A stretch of DNA of 64,000 bases, taken from the NCBI GenBank assembly GCA_905221605.1, contig CAJNDS010002620.1:1-64000 (forward strand), written 5' to 3'. Of this stretch, positions 1 to 12,284 are shown piece after piece; the first letter of the stretch is position 1; the number at the start of each line of letters is the position of its first letter. The position numbers were made by a program, and so were the translations under genes. The notes beneath the pieces were generated by a model. The model saw only the letters and a program-made list of their open reading frames with translations, had not been told where the DNA came from and made no database searches. This DNA comes from Symbiodinium natans (taxonomy: Eukaryota; Sar; Dinophyceae; Suessiales; Symbiodiniaceae).

Positions 1-270
1 TTTAGGGTTTAGGGTTTAGGGTTTAGGGTTTAGGGTTTAGGGTTTAGGGTTTAGGGTTTAGGGTTTAGGTGTAGGGTTTAGGGTTTAGGGTTTAGGGTTT
101 AGGGTTTAGGGTTTAGGGTTTAGGGTTTAGGGTTTAGGGTTTAGGGTTTAGGGTTTAGGGTTTAGGGTTTAGGGTTTAGGGGGTAGGGGGTAGGGTTAGG
201 GTTTAGGGTTTAGGGTTTAGGGTTTAGGGTTTAGGGTTTAGGGTTTAGGGCCGTTTAGGGTTTAGGTTGT
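1..270 (+). repeat. Telomeric-type (TTTAGGG)n array at left edge
   Basis: About 35 head-to-tail copies of TTTAGGG with a few variant units near 70 and 180-195. The G-rich strand reads 5' to 3' on the plus strand. A true left chromosome end would show the C-rich strand (CCCTAAA) here, so in this orientation the array points into the window and is better read as interstitial or subtelomeric. Confidence 0.95.
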
Positions 271-600
271 AAAGGGTTTTGCGATGAAGAGCCTGTTGCC
301 CATCGGGTATCTTCCAGCGTAGCTGGGTAGTTTATGGATGTTTGGACGTTTGCTTACGGAATTGCTGGGCGTTAGTTCGTTTGCCTTTGGCCGTGAGGAT
401 CTGGGGTGTATGGGTTGGCTATGAGGTTGTTGGGGTTGAGGGTAGTTGGGGTCCTTGGTTCAAGGCAGAAGGTCTCCTTGACATGCACATTCGCGTGAGC
501 CCACGCGAACCAGACGCAAGCTACTTTTGGTCTTGTTGGTGGAGCATGGAGAATCGCGGTTTAGGGCTTAAAGGTTTACCCTAGAACCCGAAACAACCCT
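271..600. other. Unique island with a weak exon candidate
   Basis: Non-repetitive block between telomeric arrays. A plus-strand open stretch at about 460-560 has a plausible amino-acid composition (Trp, Glu and His rich), but it matches no family I recognise and both edges run into telomere-like sequence. Treat it as a possible exon fragment only. Confidence 0.25.
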
Positions 601-2500
601 TATAAGTACCCATGAGCCCTAGACCAGACCCTAAACCCGAAACCCTAAACCCTATACCCCAAAACTTAAACCCGAAACCCTAAACAGAAAAACCTAAACC
701 CTAAACCCTCCTTCTAAGTACCCATGGAGGCCCCACGAAATAAACCTGGAAATCCCAAAGCCCAAGAAGCCATCTTGAGAGACCGAGGTGCAGGGCGCCG
801 AAGCTTCCATCTTGCAAGCCATACCTCGGCTTTTCAAGGTTTAGGGTTTAGGGTTTAGGGCTAGGGTTTAGGGTTTGGGGTTGAGGGCTGTTTAGGGCTA
901 GGGTTTAGGGTTTGAGGGCTAGGGTTTAGGCCCCAGGGCCAAGGGCCGGTGAGCCCCAACGAACCGATTCAGCCCTGTAAGCCGTGAACCCACGTGGACA
1001 AGTACCCTAAACCCTAAACACTAAACCCTAAACCCTAAACCCTGAACCCAAAACCCCACAAACCTTCGTGACGTTAGAGTAGCATGGCGTACATGATCCC
1101 AATCTCGGGTTTCTTTTGTTCCCAACGTTCGAGTGGATTGAACCCTAAAAAGCCTCCCTAAACCCTATGAAACCCCCATCAACCCTATTTAAACCCTATA
1201 GACCCTATAAACCCTATAAACCCGATAAACCCGACTAACCCTGTAAACCCTAAGTACCCCCTAACCTGGGGCACAGGGTTTAGGGTTTAGGGTTTAGGGT
1301 TTAGGGTTGAGGGTTTATTAGGGTTGAGGGCACCCAGCAGCTGCGGACCGAAAGCTTGAAGGTTTCAGCCTAGGATGCCCTAGTACTTGTAGGGTTTGGG
1401 GTTTAGGGTTTAGGGTTTAGGGTTTGGGGTTTGGGGTTTGGGGTTTGGGGTTTGGGGTTTAGGGTTTAGGGCTAGGGTTTGAGGCCTTGCAACTCCTAAA
1501 CCCTACAAATTCTGGAAACCCTAAGAAGCCCTAGAAACCCTGGAAACCCTAAAAACACCCTAGAAGTCCTAGAGATACAAACCCTACAAACCCCTTTATA
1601 AGCCCTAAACCCTAAACCCTAAACCCTAAACCCTAAACCCTAACCCCTAAGCCCTGAACCCTGAACCCTAAACCCTAAACCCTGAACCCTAAACCGGGCC
1701 ATGGGACCCCCAGGCCCCACGGTGTGGCGCCAGAGCCGTCACCGCGCTGCGCAGGCCGCGCCAGACCTCAAGAAGGGTTTAGGGTTTAGGGTTTAGGGTT
1801 TAGGGTTTAGGGTTTAGGTTTAGGCTTGCGGATTTACGGCGTAGGGTTTAGGGTTCGGGGTTTAGGGTTTAGGGTTCCGGGTCCAGGTAAGGTTAACCTT
1901 GGAAGCTTAAGCCGAACAAAAAACCTTCCACCAGGCCAAACCTCACCACCCGCGAGAGTCCACTTGTCAATGCCAACAGCATTCGAGCCGTACTTGGAGG
2001 TGCGGGGAAAGTATAGTTCAGGGGTTAGGGTTTAGGATTTGGTTCAGGGTTTAGGGTCTAGGGTTCGGGGATTAGGGAAAACCTGAACCCTAAACCCTAA
2101 ACCCTAAAGCCCTAAACCCTAAAAACTCAGACCTCTGGCCGAAGGACCCGAACGCCACCCCCTGCCACCATATCATGAGATCCTGGCCACCCAGCAGTGC
2201 TGTCCTGGGTCAGGGTTTGGGTTTAGGGTTTAGGGTGTAGGGTTTAGGGTTCAGGGTTTAGGGTTTAGGGTTTAGGGTTTAGGGTTTTTCTGTTTCGGGT
2301 TTAGGGTTTAGGGATTTCGGGTTTAGGGCTTAGGGTTCAAGGTCTAGAAGCTCATTCCTGGCTACTGAGGTGTAGGGTTTAGGGTCTAGGGTTTAGGGTT
2401 TCGGCGTTTCTTTCTGGCAAAGCTTGAGAAAACTTGGGGGGGAAAAAGATTGGCCGTTGAGTTGTTTGACGCCTCGTGACTCGCAAGGTGCTAGGCATTT
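600..2500. repeat. Mosaic of ITS in both orientations
   Basis: Blocks of CCCTAAA (600-720, 1000-1060, 1140-1260 degenerate, 1495-1700, 2085-2130) alternate with TTTAGGG blocks (835-930, 1275-1330, 1390-1480, 1775-1880, 2015-2080, 2205-2400). They are separated by 50-150 bp unique islands. The island at 1905-2010 is open on the minus strand and could be an exon. No gene can be named. Confidence 0.85.
2015..2130. repeat. Head-to-head ITS junction
   Basis: Degenerate TTTAGGG repeats run up to about 2080 and are followed within about 10 bp by CCCTAAA repeats. G-strand then C-strand on one strand is the arrangement expected from telomere-telomere fusion or an inverted insertion. Confidence 0.7.
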
Positions 2501-2519
2501 CGGGTCCGAGGTCTGGCTA

Positions 2520-2658
2520 TGGGTTTAGGGTTTAGGGTTTAGGGTTTAGGGTTTAGGGTTTAGGGTTTAGGGTTTAGGGTTTAGGGTTTAGGGTTTAGGG
2601 TTTAGGGTTTAGGGTTTAGGGTTTAGGGTTTAGGGTTTAGGGTTTAGGGTTTAGGGTT
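2520..2658 (+). repeat. Uninterrupted (TTTAGGG)n array
   Basis: About 20 perfect tandem copies with no variant unit, which suggests recent addition or homogenisation compared with the degenerate blocks nearby. Confidence 0.95.
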
Positions 2659-2889
2659 TGCTGACTGAAGCGACGCGCCTCGACCCAAGGGGTCGTGGGC
2701 GGCGCGTCGCGCGAAAGCTAAAAACCCACCCCAAGACCACCCAAACCTTACCCTATTAGGGTTTAGGGTTTATTTTTTGGGATAGTTCGCTCGTTGCTTT
2801 GTATTCTCTCCTGTAATTACTGTAATTGATACTTTTTAATAATCTACAGCAATTTGAATATAAATCAAAAGGACAAGTAAAGCAGAGGG

Positions 2890-3700
2890 CAGCAGTATCC
2901 TTATATGTTGTGTCTTGACGCCCGAACAGGCCAGAACAGGCCAGGACGCGGGTCCCAAAATCGCGCTCGGGGCCGCGGCGCCATCGCTCGCTGTCGCTGC
3001 GCTCTGTGGCGCCGCTGTGCACAAGAATGTTTAGAGGCACCAAAAAAAGCCTTGAAAAGGCTTCAAAAAGCTTCAAAAAACCCTCAACAAGAGGGGGCCC
3101 CAGGATCTGCCCTGGCCCGCAATGAAAGTGCGATTTTTTAGTACTGAAATCGATGGTTTTGGGCACCCCGGACCTCCCGGAATGTTAAATTACGAAGCCG
3201 GGCCTCCACAGGCCAGAGCAGGCCAAGACGGAGGGTCCCAAAATCGCGCTCGGGGCCGCGGCACCATCGCTCGCTGTCGCTGCGCTCTGTGGCGCCGCTG
3301 AAGGCTCGGAAACTCTCCGGGAAAAAAGGCTTAGAAACTGTCCGCCAGGAGCCCCGGGAGGAGCCGCCCGAACAGGCCAGAACGGGCCAGGACGTGGGTC
3401 CCAAAATCGCGCTCGGGGCCATGGCACCATCGCTCGCTGTCGCTGCACTCTGTGGCGCCGCTGTGTACAAGAACGTTGAGCGGCACCAAAAAAGAAGCCT
3501 TGAAAAGGCTTCAAAAAGCTTCAAAAAACCCTCAACAAGAGGGGGCCCCCAGGATCTGCCCTGGCCCGCAATGAAAAGTGCTATTTTTTAGTACTGAATT
3601 ACGAAGCCGGGCCTCCACAGGCCAGAACAGGCCAAGACGGAGGGTCCCAAAATCGCGCTCGGGCTCGCGCGCTCTGTGGCGCCGCTGAAGGCTCGGAAAC
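2890..3700. repeat. GC-rich dispersed/tandem repeat, about four copies
   Basis: A segment containing GGTCCCAAAATCGCGCTCGG followed by a Ser/Thr-like GC-rich tail and CTCTGTGGCGCCGCTG recurs near 2950, 3235, 3395 and 3645. Two longer copies share the tail through an AAAAAAGCCTTGAAAAGGCTTC motif and the GAGGGGGCCCCAGGATC block (3040-3135 and 3485-3585). The open frames across it exist on both strands and follow the repeat, so they are not called genes. Confidence 0.8.
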
Positions 3701-4012
3701 TGTCCGGGATGAGCCCAAAAAAGGCTCCAAAAACCTCAGAAACTGTCCGGGGGGAGCCTAAAAAGGCCCAGAAACTCTCTCGGAAGCCCAAAAAGCGCGG
3801 GAGGAGCCCAAAAAAGCCCAGAAACTGTCCGGGAGGAGCCCAAGAAACTGCCCGGCAACCAAAAAAGTGCGAAACTGTCCGGGAGCCCAAAAAGGCCGTG
3901 GAGGAGCCCAAAAAGGCCCAGAAACTGTGCGGGAGGAACCCAAAAAGGCGAAACTGTCAGGGAGGAGCCCAAACAGGCTCAGAAACTGTCCGGGAGGAGC
4001 CCCGGGGACCCT
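3676..4012 (+). repeat. Minisatellite, unit about 30 bp
   Basis: Irregular tandem copies built on GAAACTGTCCGGGAGGAGCC and CAAAAAGGC, with deletions between copies. Long open frames on both strands follow from the stop-poor unit. Confidence 0.8.
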
Positions 4013-4015
4013 AAA

Positions 4016-4092
4016 TCCTAAATCCTAAATCCGAAATCCTAAATCCTAAATCCTAAATCCCAAATCCCAAATCCTAAATCCTAAATCCTAAT
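4016..4092 (-). repeat. Variant telomere-like (CCTAAAT)n
   Basis: About ten copies of CCTAAAT, a 7-mer related to the telomeric CCCTAAA by one substitution. It appears to be a homogenised variant array. Confidence 0.85.
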
Positions 4093-4097
4093 TTTTA

Positions 4098-4198
4098 GGG
4101 TGAAGGATCAAAAAAAATAAATAAGCATCAAAAAAAAATAACCCCAAGGGATCAAACAAAAAATAAATAAGCATCACAAAAAACATAACCCATTTTCC
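4098..4198 (-). repeat. Left arm of an inverted repeat pair (GATGCTTATT motif)
   Basis: Contains AAATAAATAAGCATCAAAAA twice. The reverse complement of this motif recurs at 6449-6530, so the two arms bracket the poly-G and AT-rich block. Confidence 0.7.
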
Positions 4199-4211
4199 TC
4201 TTGGAATACAG

Positions 4212-5120
<909 letters not shown>

Positions 5121-5139
5121 CCAATGGCTTCAAAGAACA

Positions 5140-6238
5140 ATATATAATACATACTACATAATATATAAAATATACTATAGAATGAATAATAAATCATAAA
5201 TTAATTAATAATAAATAATATTATATATTTTATATATTGTATATTATGTATACAGTATATATTATATATTATATACTTTATATTATGCATTATATGCAGT
5301 ATATAATATGCAATATACAATATTTGATATGCAATATATGACATATAATATACAATATGCGATATATAAATATATATGTATATTTATTTATTTATTTACT
5401 TATGTTTATTTATTTATTCATATTTATATTTACTTATTTATATACATACACATATCATATAATGTGACGCAATAGGAAAATATAAATAATAAATATAAAT
5501 GATATATAATATATATAAGTATAATTGTATATATATAGATATACACATGAGAATTTTTTAATTTGTTTTTTTTTTTTTAAATATAATATATAGTGCTTAA
5601 TCACAGATTAATAGATATATATAATATATAATAGATGAGATGATATTATTTAAGATATAATATATAATAGAAATATATAATGTGAATATGTAGTATATAG
5701 TAACTTATATAATATATAATTATATAGTATATAATATATACTAATAATACAAAGACCATAGACATTTGTACGGAACATAATAAGATAGGAACATTAGTAC
5801 ATAATACATACCACTAATACATATACAGAATACATAATATAAAACATATAATATATAAATTCATACATAGTACATAAGACATAAAACATAATATAGAATT
5901 CATAATACATAATTAATACATAATACATAATACATAATACAGAATAGGTAGTACATAATACATAATACATAATACATAATATATAATATATAATATATAA
6001 TATATAATTTAATATATAATAGAAAATATATAATATATAATGTATAATGTATAGTATATAATAGGTAATGTGTAATGTAATGTGTATTATGTAATATGTA
6101 TATATATATATATGCACATACATACATACATATATATATATACACACACGTTGATCTTCACTATCGTGTGTATATAATATATATTTATATTTATTGATTT
6201 TTACTTATTTGTCTAATTTAATTATACATTTATACGCA
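5140..6238. repeat. AT-only low-complexity tract
   Basis: About 1.1 kb of TATAATATATAATA-type sequence, including (ATAATACAT)n at 5900-5985 and (TA)n and (ACAT)n near 6105-6150. Tyr/Ile-rich open frames on the minus strand are by-products of the repeat. No gene seen. Confidence 0.9.
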
Positions 6239-6249
6239 TAGGACCCGCA

Positions 6250-6432
6250 GGACCAGGCGGACAGACAAGCAGACCAGAGGACCAGAGGACCAGGGGACCA
6301 CAAGACCAGGGGACCACGGGACCAGAGGACCACGGGACCAGAGGACCACGAGACCAGAGGACCACGGGACCAGAGGACCACGGGACCAGAGGACCACGGG
6401 ACCAGAGGACCGCGGGACCAGAGGACCACGCA
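6250..6432 (+). repeat. 16-bp minisatellite
   Basis: About ten tandem copies of GGACCACGGGACCAGA with few substitutions. The unit is built from two related 8-mers. It directly follows the AT tract. Confidence 0.9.
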
Positions 6433-6444
6433 GGTGGGCCGGAT

Positions 6445-6530
6445 GGCTTATTTTTTTTTTGATGCCTATTATTTTTTTTGATCCCTATTATTTTTCTTTT
6501 TGATGCTTATTATTTTTTTTGATGCCTATG
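6445..6530 (+). repeat. Right arm of inverted repeat pair (TTTGATGCTTATT motif)
   Basis: Four copies of TTTTTTGATGCCTATTATT-like units, the reverse complement of the repeat at 4098-4198. Confidence 0.7.
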
Positions 6531-6790
6531 CCAATTTTTATAAGGGGAAGGACGGGGTCCTAGGCTTTAGGGTAATAAAATATGGTTTAGGGCTTTACGC
6601 CCTGTTCCCTCTTTCAAAGCTGTGGGGAGTGCGTTACGGTGCCAGAAGCTAACTCTTCTGGCACTAAAGAGAGCATCTGCCTCCAACTGCTAGACTGTCG
6701 CTACTCAGTTGTCGGCTGCCGTCGTTAGAGGCTCGGCGGGCTCGCTGCGGCCCGCTGCCTTGCCGGCAGCTAATCAGGGGCCTTGCTCGC
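6531..6790. other. Unique stretch, nothing recognised
   Basis: Non-repetitive DNA between the AT block and the next ITS. No credible exon or RNA gene seen. Confidence 0.5.
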
Positions 6791-6870
6791 AGTTTAGGGT
6801 TTAGGGTTTAGGGTTTAGGGTTTAGGGTTTAGGGTTTAGGGTTTAGGGTTTAGGGTTTAGGGTTTAGGGC
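6791..6870 (+). repeat. (TTTAGGG)n ITS
   Basis: Eleven near-perfect units. Confidence 0.95.
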
Positions 6871-7019
6871 ATAGGGCTTCGGGCTTCAGGTTAAGGGCTT
6901 AGGGCTTGCGGTTTAGAGGTTGGCCTCTAAACCCTTTTCTTTTGAACTCTTCGGACACCTGCAGCACAAGTGAAGCATGTCTGCGTCTAAGCCCCCTGAT
7001 TTGGTTCAGCTCCCGGGCG

Positions 7020-7230
7020 CCCTAAACCCTAAACCCGAAACCCTAAACCCTAAACCTTGACCCTAAACCCTCACCCTGAACCCCAATAAACCCCCAATGC
7101 AAGGGGAGGCTGGCAGGCTTCGATGGGCGAGAACGTGAGAGAAGGAGAGGAGCCTCCAACACCCGAAGCTCCGAATCCTAAACCCTAAACCCTAAACCCT
7201 GAACCCTAAACCCTAAACCCTAAACCCTCA
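7020..7230 (-). repeat. CCCTAAA ITS blocks
   Basis: Degenerate C-strand telomeric repeats at 7020-7090 and 7175-7230 flank a short unique island. Confidence 0.85.
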
Positions 7231-7240
7231 ACCGCCACAC

Positions 7241-7350
7241 CCATACCTCTGAGGCTTTGGCGGTGCTCACGATGCATGAGATCCACGACTCTGAGGCTGT
7301 TGTCGCCACAGCCTTACTGTCGGAGCACATTTGCAAGAAAGCGCCCTGAA
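7241..7350 (+). CDS. Possible exon of a helical-repeat protein
   Basis: An open plus-strand stretch follows directly after CCCTAAA repeats and ends at a TGA near 7350. Its translation is Ala/Leu/Val/Glu-rich, with a central HDSEAVVATALLSEH segment resembling an armadillo or HEAT helix. A GC donor (AAGAAA|GCGCCC) lies just before the stop. There is no second repeat to confirm the family and no start codon, so this is an unassigned exon candidate. Confidence 0.3.
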
Positions 7351-7619
7351 GCCCCTCGGAGGGTTGAGGGATGTTATCACATAGGGTCCTTTTTTTGGGC
7401 GTTTTGGGGGGAGGGGATCCTTGTGAAGGTGCCGCACTGTACTGGGACCCAAAAAGCAAACCCTAGCTAATTTAGAGAACTACTCATAAAGGGGTTGTGG
7501 TTTGGTGTGTCTGGTTTAGGAGCTAGGGCTTTTTGAAAGAATCCCGAAGCACGAACGTCAGTGAGTCAAAGGGCAAACCTCTACATACGCGCGACCCTCT
7601 TGCCCGGGACGTGCAATCC

Positions 7620-7900
7620 AGACCCTAAACCCTAAACCCGAAGCCCGACAAATGCCAAAAGACCTTCATCGAATGAATTGGATGCCTTAAACCCTGAAAA
7701 CCGGAAAGCCGCAAACCCTAAACCTTAAACCCGAAACCCTAAACGCCAAACCCTAAACCACTAAGTGCCTAAATCCCTAGATCCCTATCCCTAAATCGCT
7801 AAACCCTAAACCCTCAACCCTCAACCCTCAACCTTAAACCCGAAACCCTAAACCCTAAACCCTAAACCCTAAACCCTAAACCCTAAACCCCAAACCCCAA
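7620..7900 (-). repeat. Degenerate CCCTAAA ITS
   Basis: Many CCCTAAA units with CCCGAAA, CCTTAAA and CCCTCAA variants. The best-preserved run is at about 7845-7890. Confidence 0.85.
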
Positions 7901-7997
7901 CCCGCACCCGGGGCTCGGACCCAGAAGAGCCAAGTTGGCGTCGCTGCGGGCCGCCGTGATGTGGCCGCCCAGGCAGGACAGGCGCCACTTCCTTGCT

Positions 7998-8440
7998 TGA
8001 TTAGGGTTTAGGGTTTAGGGTTTAGGGTTAGGGTTTAGGGTTTAGGGTTTAGGGTTTAGGGTTTAGGGTTTAGGGTTTAGGGTTTAGGGTTTAGGGTTTA
8101 GGGTTTAGGGTTTAGGGTTTAGGGTTTAGGGTTTAGGGTTTAGGGTTTAGGGTTTAGGGTTTAGGGTTAGGTTTAGGGTTTAGGGTTTAGGGTTTAGGGT
8201 TTAGGGTTTAGGGTTTAGGGTTTAGGGTTTAGGGTTTAGGGTTTAGGGTTTAGGGTTTAGGGTTTAGGGTTTAGGGTTTAGGGTTTAGGGTTGAGGGTTG
8301 AGGGTTGAGGGTTTAGGGTTTGGGGTTTGGGGGTTTGGGGTTTACGGTTTAGGGTTTAAGGTTTAGGGTTTGGGGTTGGGGTTTGAGGTTTAGGGGTTGA
8401 GGGATTAGGGCTCAGGATTGGAGTTTAGGGTTTAGGGCCC
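7998..8440 (+). repeat. Longest ITS of the window, (TTTAGGG)n
   Basis: Perfect or near-perfect TTTAGGG units from about 8003 to 8295. They then decay stepwise into TTGAGGG, TTTGGGG and other variants to 8440. The gradient from perfect to degenerate suggests one-sided growth or erosion. Confidence 0.95.
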
Positions 8441-8744
8441 AGGCTTTAGGGACTGGAAGAGGTTCGGGCTAGGGTATGGAGCTTTTCGGGCTTGGGTGTT
8501 CAGGGGTTCAGGGTCTTAAAGTCTTAGTAGGTGCACTTTGTTCAGGAATCTTGGAATTGTGGAATTGGAGGTGCGGGGTGGGGGGAGGGTGGCTTGGCTG
8601 GAAGACGGATGGTCTCGAAAAATGAAATCGGAAAAGTTCCAAGCCGACACAAAAACCAAATCCAAACCCTAAGGCCCTAAACTCTGTATCCAAGCCCTGA
8701 AGCCCTAAACTCTGACGCGGCAGAAGTCAGAACCCTTCACTTCC

Positions 8745-8850
8745 CCTAGACCCTGGAAATAAAGGTGAAACCTTTTTAGGTATAAGAAGCTATAACCGGA
8801 GCTCAGAACCAACAAAAGCATTAAAGTCCAGTACTCCAAGACGAGCCCAC
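8745..8850 (-). mobile_element. MITE/introner family E, diverged copy
   Basis: Resembles the well-defined intron element at 22851-22970. Both contain a TTTTTAGGTATAAG/TTTTTGGGTACAAG core, a GAACC block and ATTAAAGTNNAGTACTCCAA near the right end. A minus-strand open frame runs through it, as at 22.9 kb. The splice junctions are not resolved here. Confidence 0.5.
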
Positions 8851-9067
8851 TGAGTGCCCGACATCTGAGGAGCTGTGCCACTTGCCGACACACTCCTGAA
8901 GCTTTCGAAGATTAGGGTTTGGGGTTTCGGGTTTAGGGCTAGGGATTTAGGATGTTGATCATGTCCTCCTTGCAGCGCCTACAGGAGACCCGAAGGCCGT
9001 GTGGCCACGGAAGCTTTTAGGCGTCTAACGCTATGAAGCATTTCCCTAAACCCTAAACCCTCTCTCA

Positions 9068-9165
9068 GCTTTTTTTTTTCTCTCTCCCTCTCTCTCTTTG
9101 TGTATATAGGTGTGTGTGTGTATACATATATGGATATATATATATATATGTGTATATATACAAGC
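9068..9165. repeat. Simple repeats (CT)n, (TG)n, (TA)n
   Basis: Pyrimidine-rich CT run followed by TG and TA dinucleotide repeats. Confidence 0.85.
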
Positions 9166-9716
9166 CCCAGTAGTTTAAGAACCCATTTTTGCCGAAACTC
9201 TAATCGAAGGTTTACAGCCCAAACCCTCGTCAAGGGTCCACGGCCCAAATTCCAATCCAGGGATGATTAGAGCCCTAAACCCCAAAACCTAAACCCCCCA
9301 AACAAAAAAAATAAATAAATAAGACCAAATAATGACAGTAACATAAACTCAGAAACTCCGGGGAGGTTTCGGGTTTAGGGCTTCGAGCCTAGTGCTTGGG
9401 GGACTCCGCCTGGGTCTAAGGGCTTAAGGTTTAGGGGTTTAGGGTTTTTTGCGTTTCAGGGTTTCAGGGTTCTAGGGTTTCTGGGTTTAGGCGTTAAGGG
9501 TTTTTAAGGGTTTCAGCGGGTTTTAGGGTTTTAGGTTTCCAGCAAAGGCTCCAGAGGACAATGAAGCGATCCATGCCAGTGGTTAACACCTTGGGACTTA
9601 CGAGTCTTCGGTGGGTTTAGGGTTTTGGGCTTCTACACCGGAGTAGACAGGGAATAAGGGTTTAGGGTTTAGGGTTTGCGGTTTTGGGTTTTAGGCTTCT
9701 CTAGACCCGAGAATAT

Positions 9717-9799
9717 CCTAGGAGTACAAAGGGGGTGCCCTTCTTGGTTGAAGGCCCCAAAAATAAGGGAACAAGGGCCTACTCGGGGCTGTGACCTAG
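9717..9799. mobile_element. MITE family A copy (A1)
   Basis: Begins CTAGGAGTA and ends TGACCTAG. The body has GGGTGCCCTT on the left and AAGGGCCTACTC on the right, matching the element at 16556-16671. A plus-strand open frame spans it, but no flanking exon pair could be proved. Confidence 0.6.
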
Positions 9800-10019
9800 A
9801 CTCGGGGTGTTCATTTCATTTCTTCTTGCTCGGCTACCTGCTTGTCATGCAGAGAATGATGCTTTTCGGGGTGCAGTCGCAAACGTGTTCGAAAAGCCTC
9901 AGGCAGGCGTGGCATAAATGAAGGAGTAAGGATTGCAGGGTTGAATTAGAGCTCAGGGTCCCGATAATGCCATAAAAATTAAGCCTTGGAGCCCCTGAGG
10001 AGCGGGTTTAGGGTTACGG

Positions 10020-10560
10020 GGTTACTGATCCTGGCCCCCCGAAGAAATCATACATCCCAGCAAAACTAACTAACCCCCAAACGCCTAAACCCCCGTCGCT
10101 GAAACCCTTGAACCCGAAAACCTTGAGCCGTAACCATATCTACTTCCCCACGCCCCAACCCTAAACCCGCATCAAATCCTGAACGCCCTAAATCAAAACC
10201 CTAAGTAAACCCGGCACCCGAATCCCCAACCGAAACCCTAAATCCGAATATATACAGACCAAACCCCATACATAAACACGAATCTGAAGCTAAACCGTAA
10301 TGTCGCCTTGATTTAAGCCCTGATCTCTAAACCTAAACCCCGCACCCAAAACCTTAAACCCTAACCTGCTCCAACCCTGCACCTAAGCCCGAAAAGACCC
10401 TTAACCCTTCAACACTCGTAAAAAAACCGTTTAGAAAGCCTCACAAGCACTTGAAAAACCTTTAATAACACTGAAGAACCCTTAAAACACTTGCACAAAA
10501 ACACTTCTAAGACCTTGATGTAAAACCCAAAGCAACCCTTACAAAGACCTTTCAGCACCC
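10020..10560 (-). repeat. Highly degenerate CCCTAAA-like tract
   Basis: About 500 bp of CCCNAAACC-like units with abundant substitutions. It looks like an old ITS eroding into low-complexity sequence. No gene seen. Confidence 0.6.
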
Positions 10561-10694
10561 TTGAAAGCCTCTTGGCCGCCCCACGTGCTCGCTTCCAACC
10601 GCGCGCATGCCAAAGATCGGCCGCGTGTGGATGGGCGCCTCGGGGAGCACTCTTTGAGCTTTCTTGGGGTGTTTGGGACTTCGGGTTCTGGGTT

Positions 10695-10800
10695 GCCCAG
10701 TAACCTAGGCTTAATATAAGGGTGCCCTTTTTTGCGTAAAGGGGTTTAAAAGGGAACCTAAACCTACCGAAAAGGGAATAAGGGTACTACTGGGCATCCT
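10695..10800. mobile_element. MITE family A copy (A2)
   Basis: Terminal inverted repeat GCCCAGTA (10695) and TACTGGGC (ends 10795), continuing to CCTAG on the right. The body AAGGGTGCCCTTTTTTGC and GGGAACCTAAACC is nearly identical to the copy at 14960-15072. No target duplication is visible because the left CTAGG end is missing. Confidence 0.75.
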
Positions 10801-10839
10801 AGGGTTTAGAAGAGGATTTCTACGGCTTGTAGGGCTTTA

Positions 10840-11225
10840 GGGACTGCAGCTGGTGAGCGCTCGTACCTCGCGGCCATGACGCCAGCTTACACGCTTCAGC
10901 GCTGGCTCCTCATCGTCGTCGATCACGAGCCGTGTGATACGTGTTGCAGCGGGCACGGGCGAGCTGAAAAGCATTAACCTTCTTGCCGCCCTGCGACGCT
11001 TTGAGTTTGCCACGCGAACTGCTGCTGGGCTCGGTATGCGCATCGTCGTACGACTTGACAAGACGCAGTCTGAAGTTCTGGACGCACCCCACTTCACAAA
11101 CGAAGGTCCTTGCCATTGAGGTACACCCGGCTCTCGAAAGGATTGTAGGGTCTGGGGCTTGTAAGTGGGTTGAAAGGATTCCGTCTTTAGAGTTTGTAGG
11201 GTAATTTAGGGTGTGAGGGCAATGC
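10840..11225. other. Unique island, coding-like on both strands
   Basis: Non-repetitive and GC-balanced, with open frames of 61-105 codons on both strands. The minus-strand frame ending near 10837 has a basic/acidic pattern (an LVIDDDEEPALKR segment). The competing plus-strand frame is Ala/Arg-rich. I cannot decide between them or name a family. Confidence 0.3.
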
Positions 11226-11439
11226 AACTTGAGGTTTATAGGGCTGACACGGTCCGCGAAAACAGGGTTTGGTTTTGGGGTTCAGCGTTTGAGGTTTAGG
11301 GTTTCGGGCTTGAGAACGTGTTCGGCCTATAGGGTTTGTTTAAGGATGAGTACGGGCTCATGGTTTGTAGTATCAGGGTTAGGTCAAAGGGACAGGTGTT
11401 GACTCTACTGGTTTACATTTCATAAGTCTCTGAATACGA

Positions 11440-11905
11440 TTGAAGGATTGTGATCATGATTAAAATATTAAAAAATGAAAATAAATATCCAAATAAATAT
11501 CGTCAATAAATCCCAATTTTATATTCCTAATCCATCATCATTTCTAAGAATAATATAAAAGAAAATTATAGAATATTTAGTAGATATCGAAATCATTATC
11601 CATTAGTAAGAAATATAAGAAATTTATAATTGGCCGAGAATCCGAAATAAAATTGATATTCAATAAAGAATATATCCATCATGACGATCAATATGTATGT
11701 ATTAGAAAATTCTATCTAAATAAGAAAATTTAAGTGTAAATACATATTTTAAAAATGTTTAAGAAATAATATTATAGAATAAATTTTCGGAAGATATTCC
11801 GATATAGAATTTCTATGAAATAATAAAAATCAGAGAATAGTTATGAAATAATTCTTTCTTTCGATGATATAGAAATATTTCGAAGATTCATATCGTGGCC
11901 AGCCG
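11440..11905. other. AT-rich island 1
   Basis: About 75% A+T, non-tandem, rich in GAATATT, TATAGAA and ATATCG words. It resembles the larger islands at 43955-46165 and 48555-49020 in composition and vocabulary. No long open frame. Confidence 0.6.
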
Positions 11906-12284
11906 GAGGGATAAAACAAATATTATTGGTCATGCAATTTCCTTGGCCGAGCTCAAGTGAAAGGGAGGCGATATCGCAGCCTAAACCCTAAATCTTCAAC
12001 CCTACACTAAAAAGAAACAGTATACTCTGTAGCAGTATGCAGTATTCGCTGTACTATAAGAAGAGTATACTACGTAGTACAGTACAGGTGTTAAAGAAAA
12101 AAACAGAACATACTAGAAGTAGACTCATTAATGTACTGCATACGATGTTTTCGGAACATAGTTAAAGGGATCAATGTATGCTCTCATGCAGGGCGATGTC
12201 CCGCTCGTTTCTTCTCGCTGTCGTCGCCCAACATCCAGTTAGGGATCACCGACGCATCCCAAAGACGACAGGCTGGGCAACCCT

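Noticed and set aside
1-270. True chromosome terminus
   Set aside because: The G-rich strand is on the plus strand, the opposite of what a left telomere would show.
5794-6147. Tyr/Ile-rich frames of 81-117 codons
   Set aside because: Translation of an ATAATACAT repeat.
6205-6429. 74-codon Trp/Ser/Gly/Pro frame
   Set aside because: Translation of the 16-bp minisatellite.
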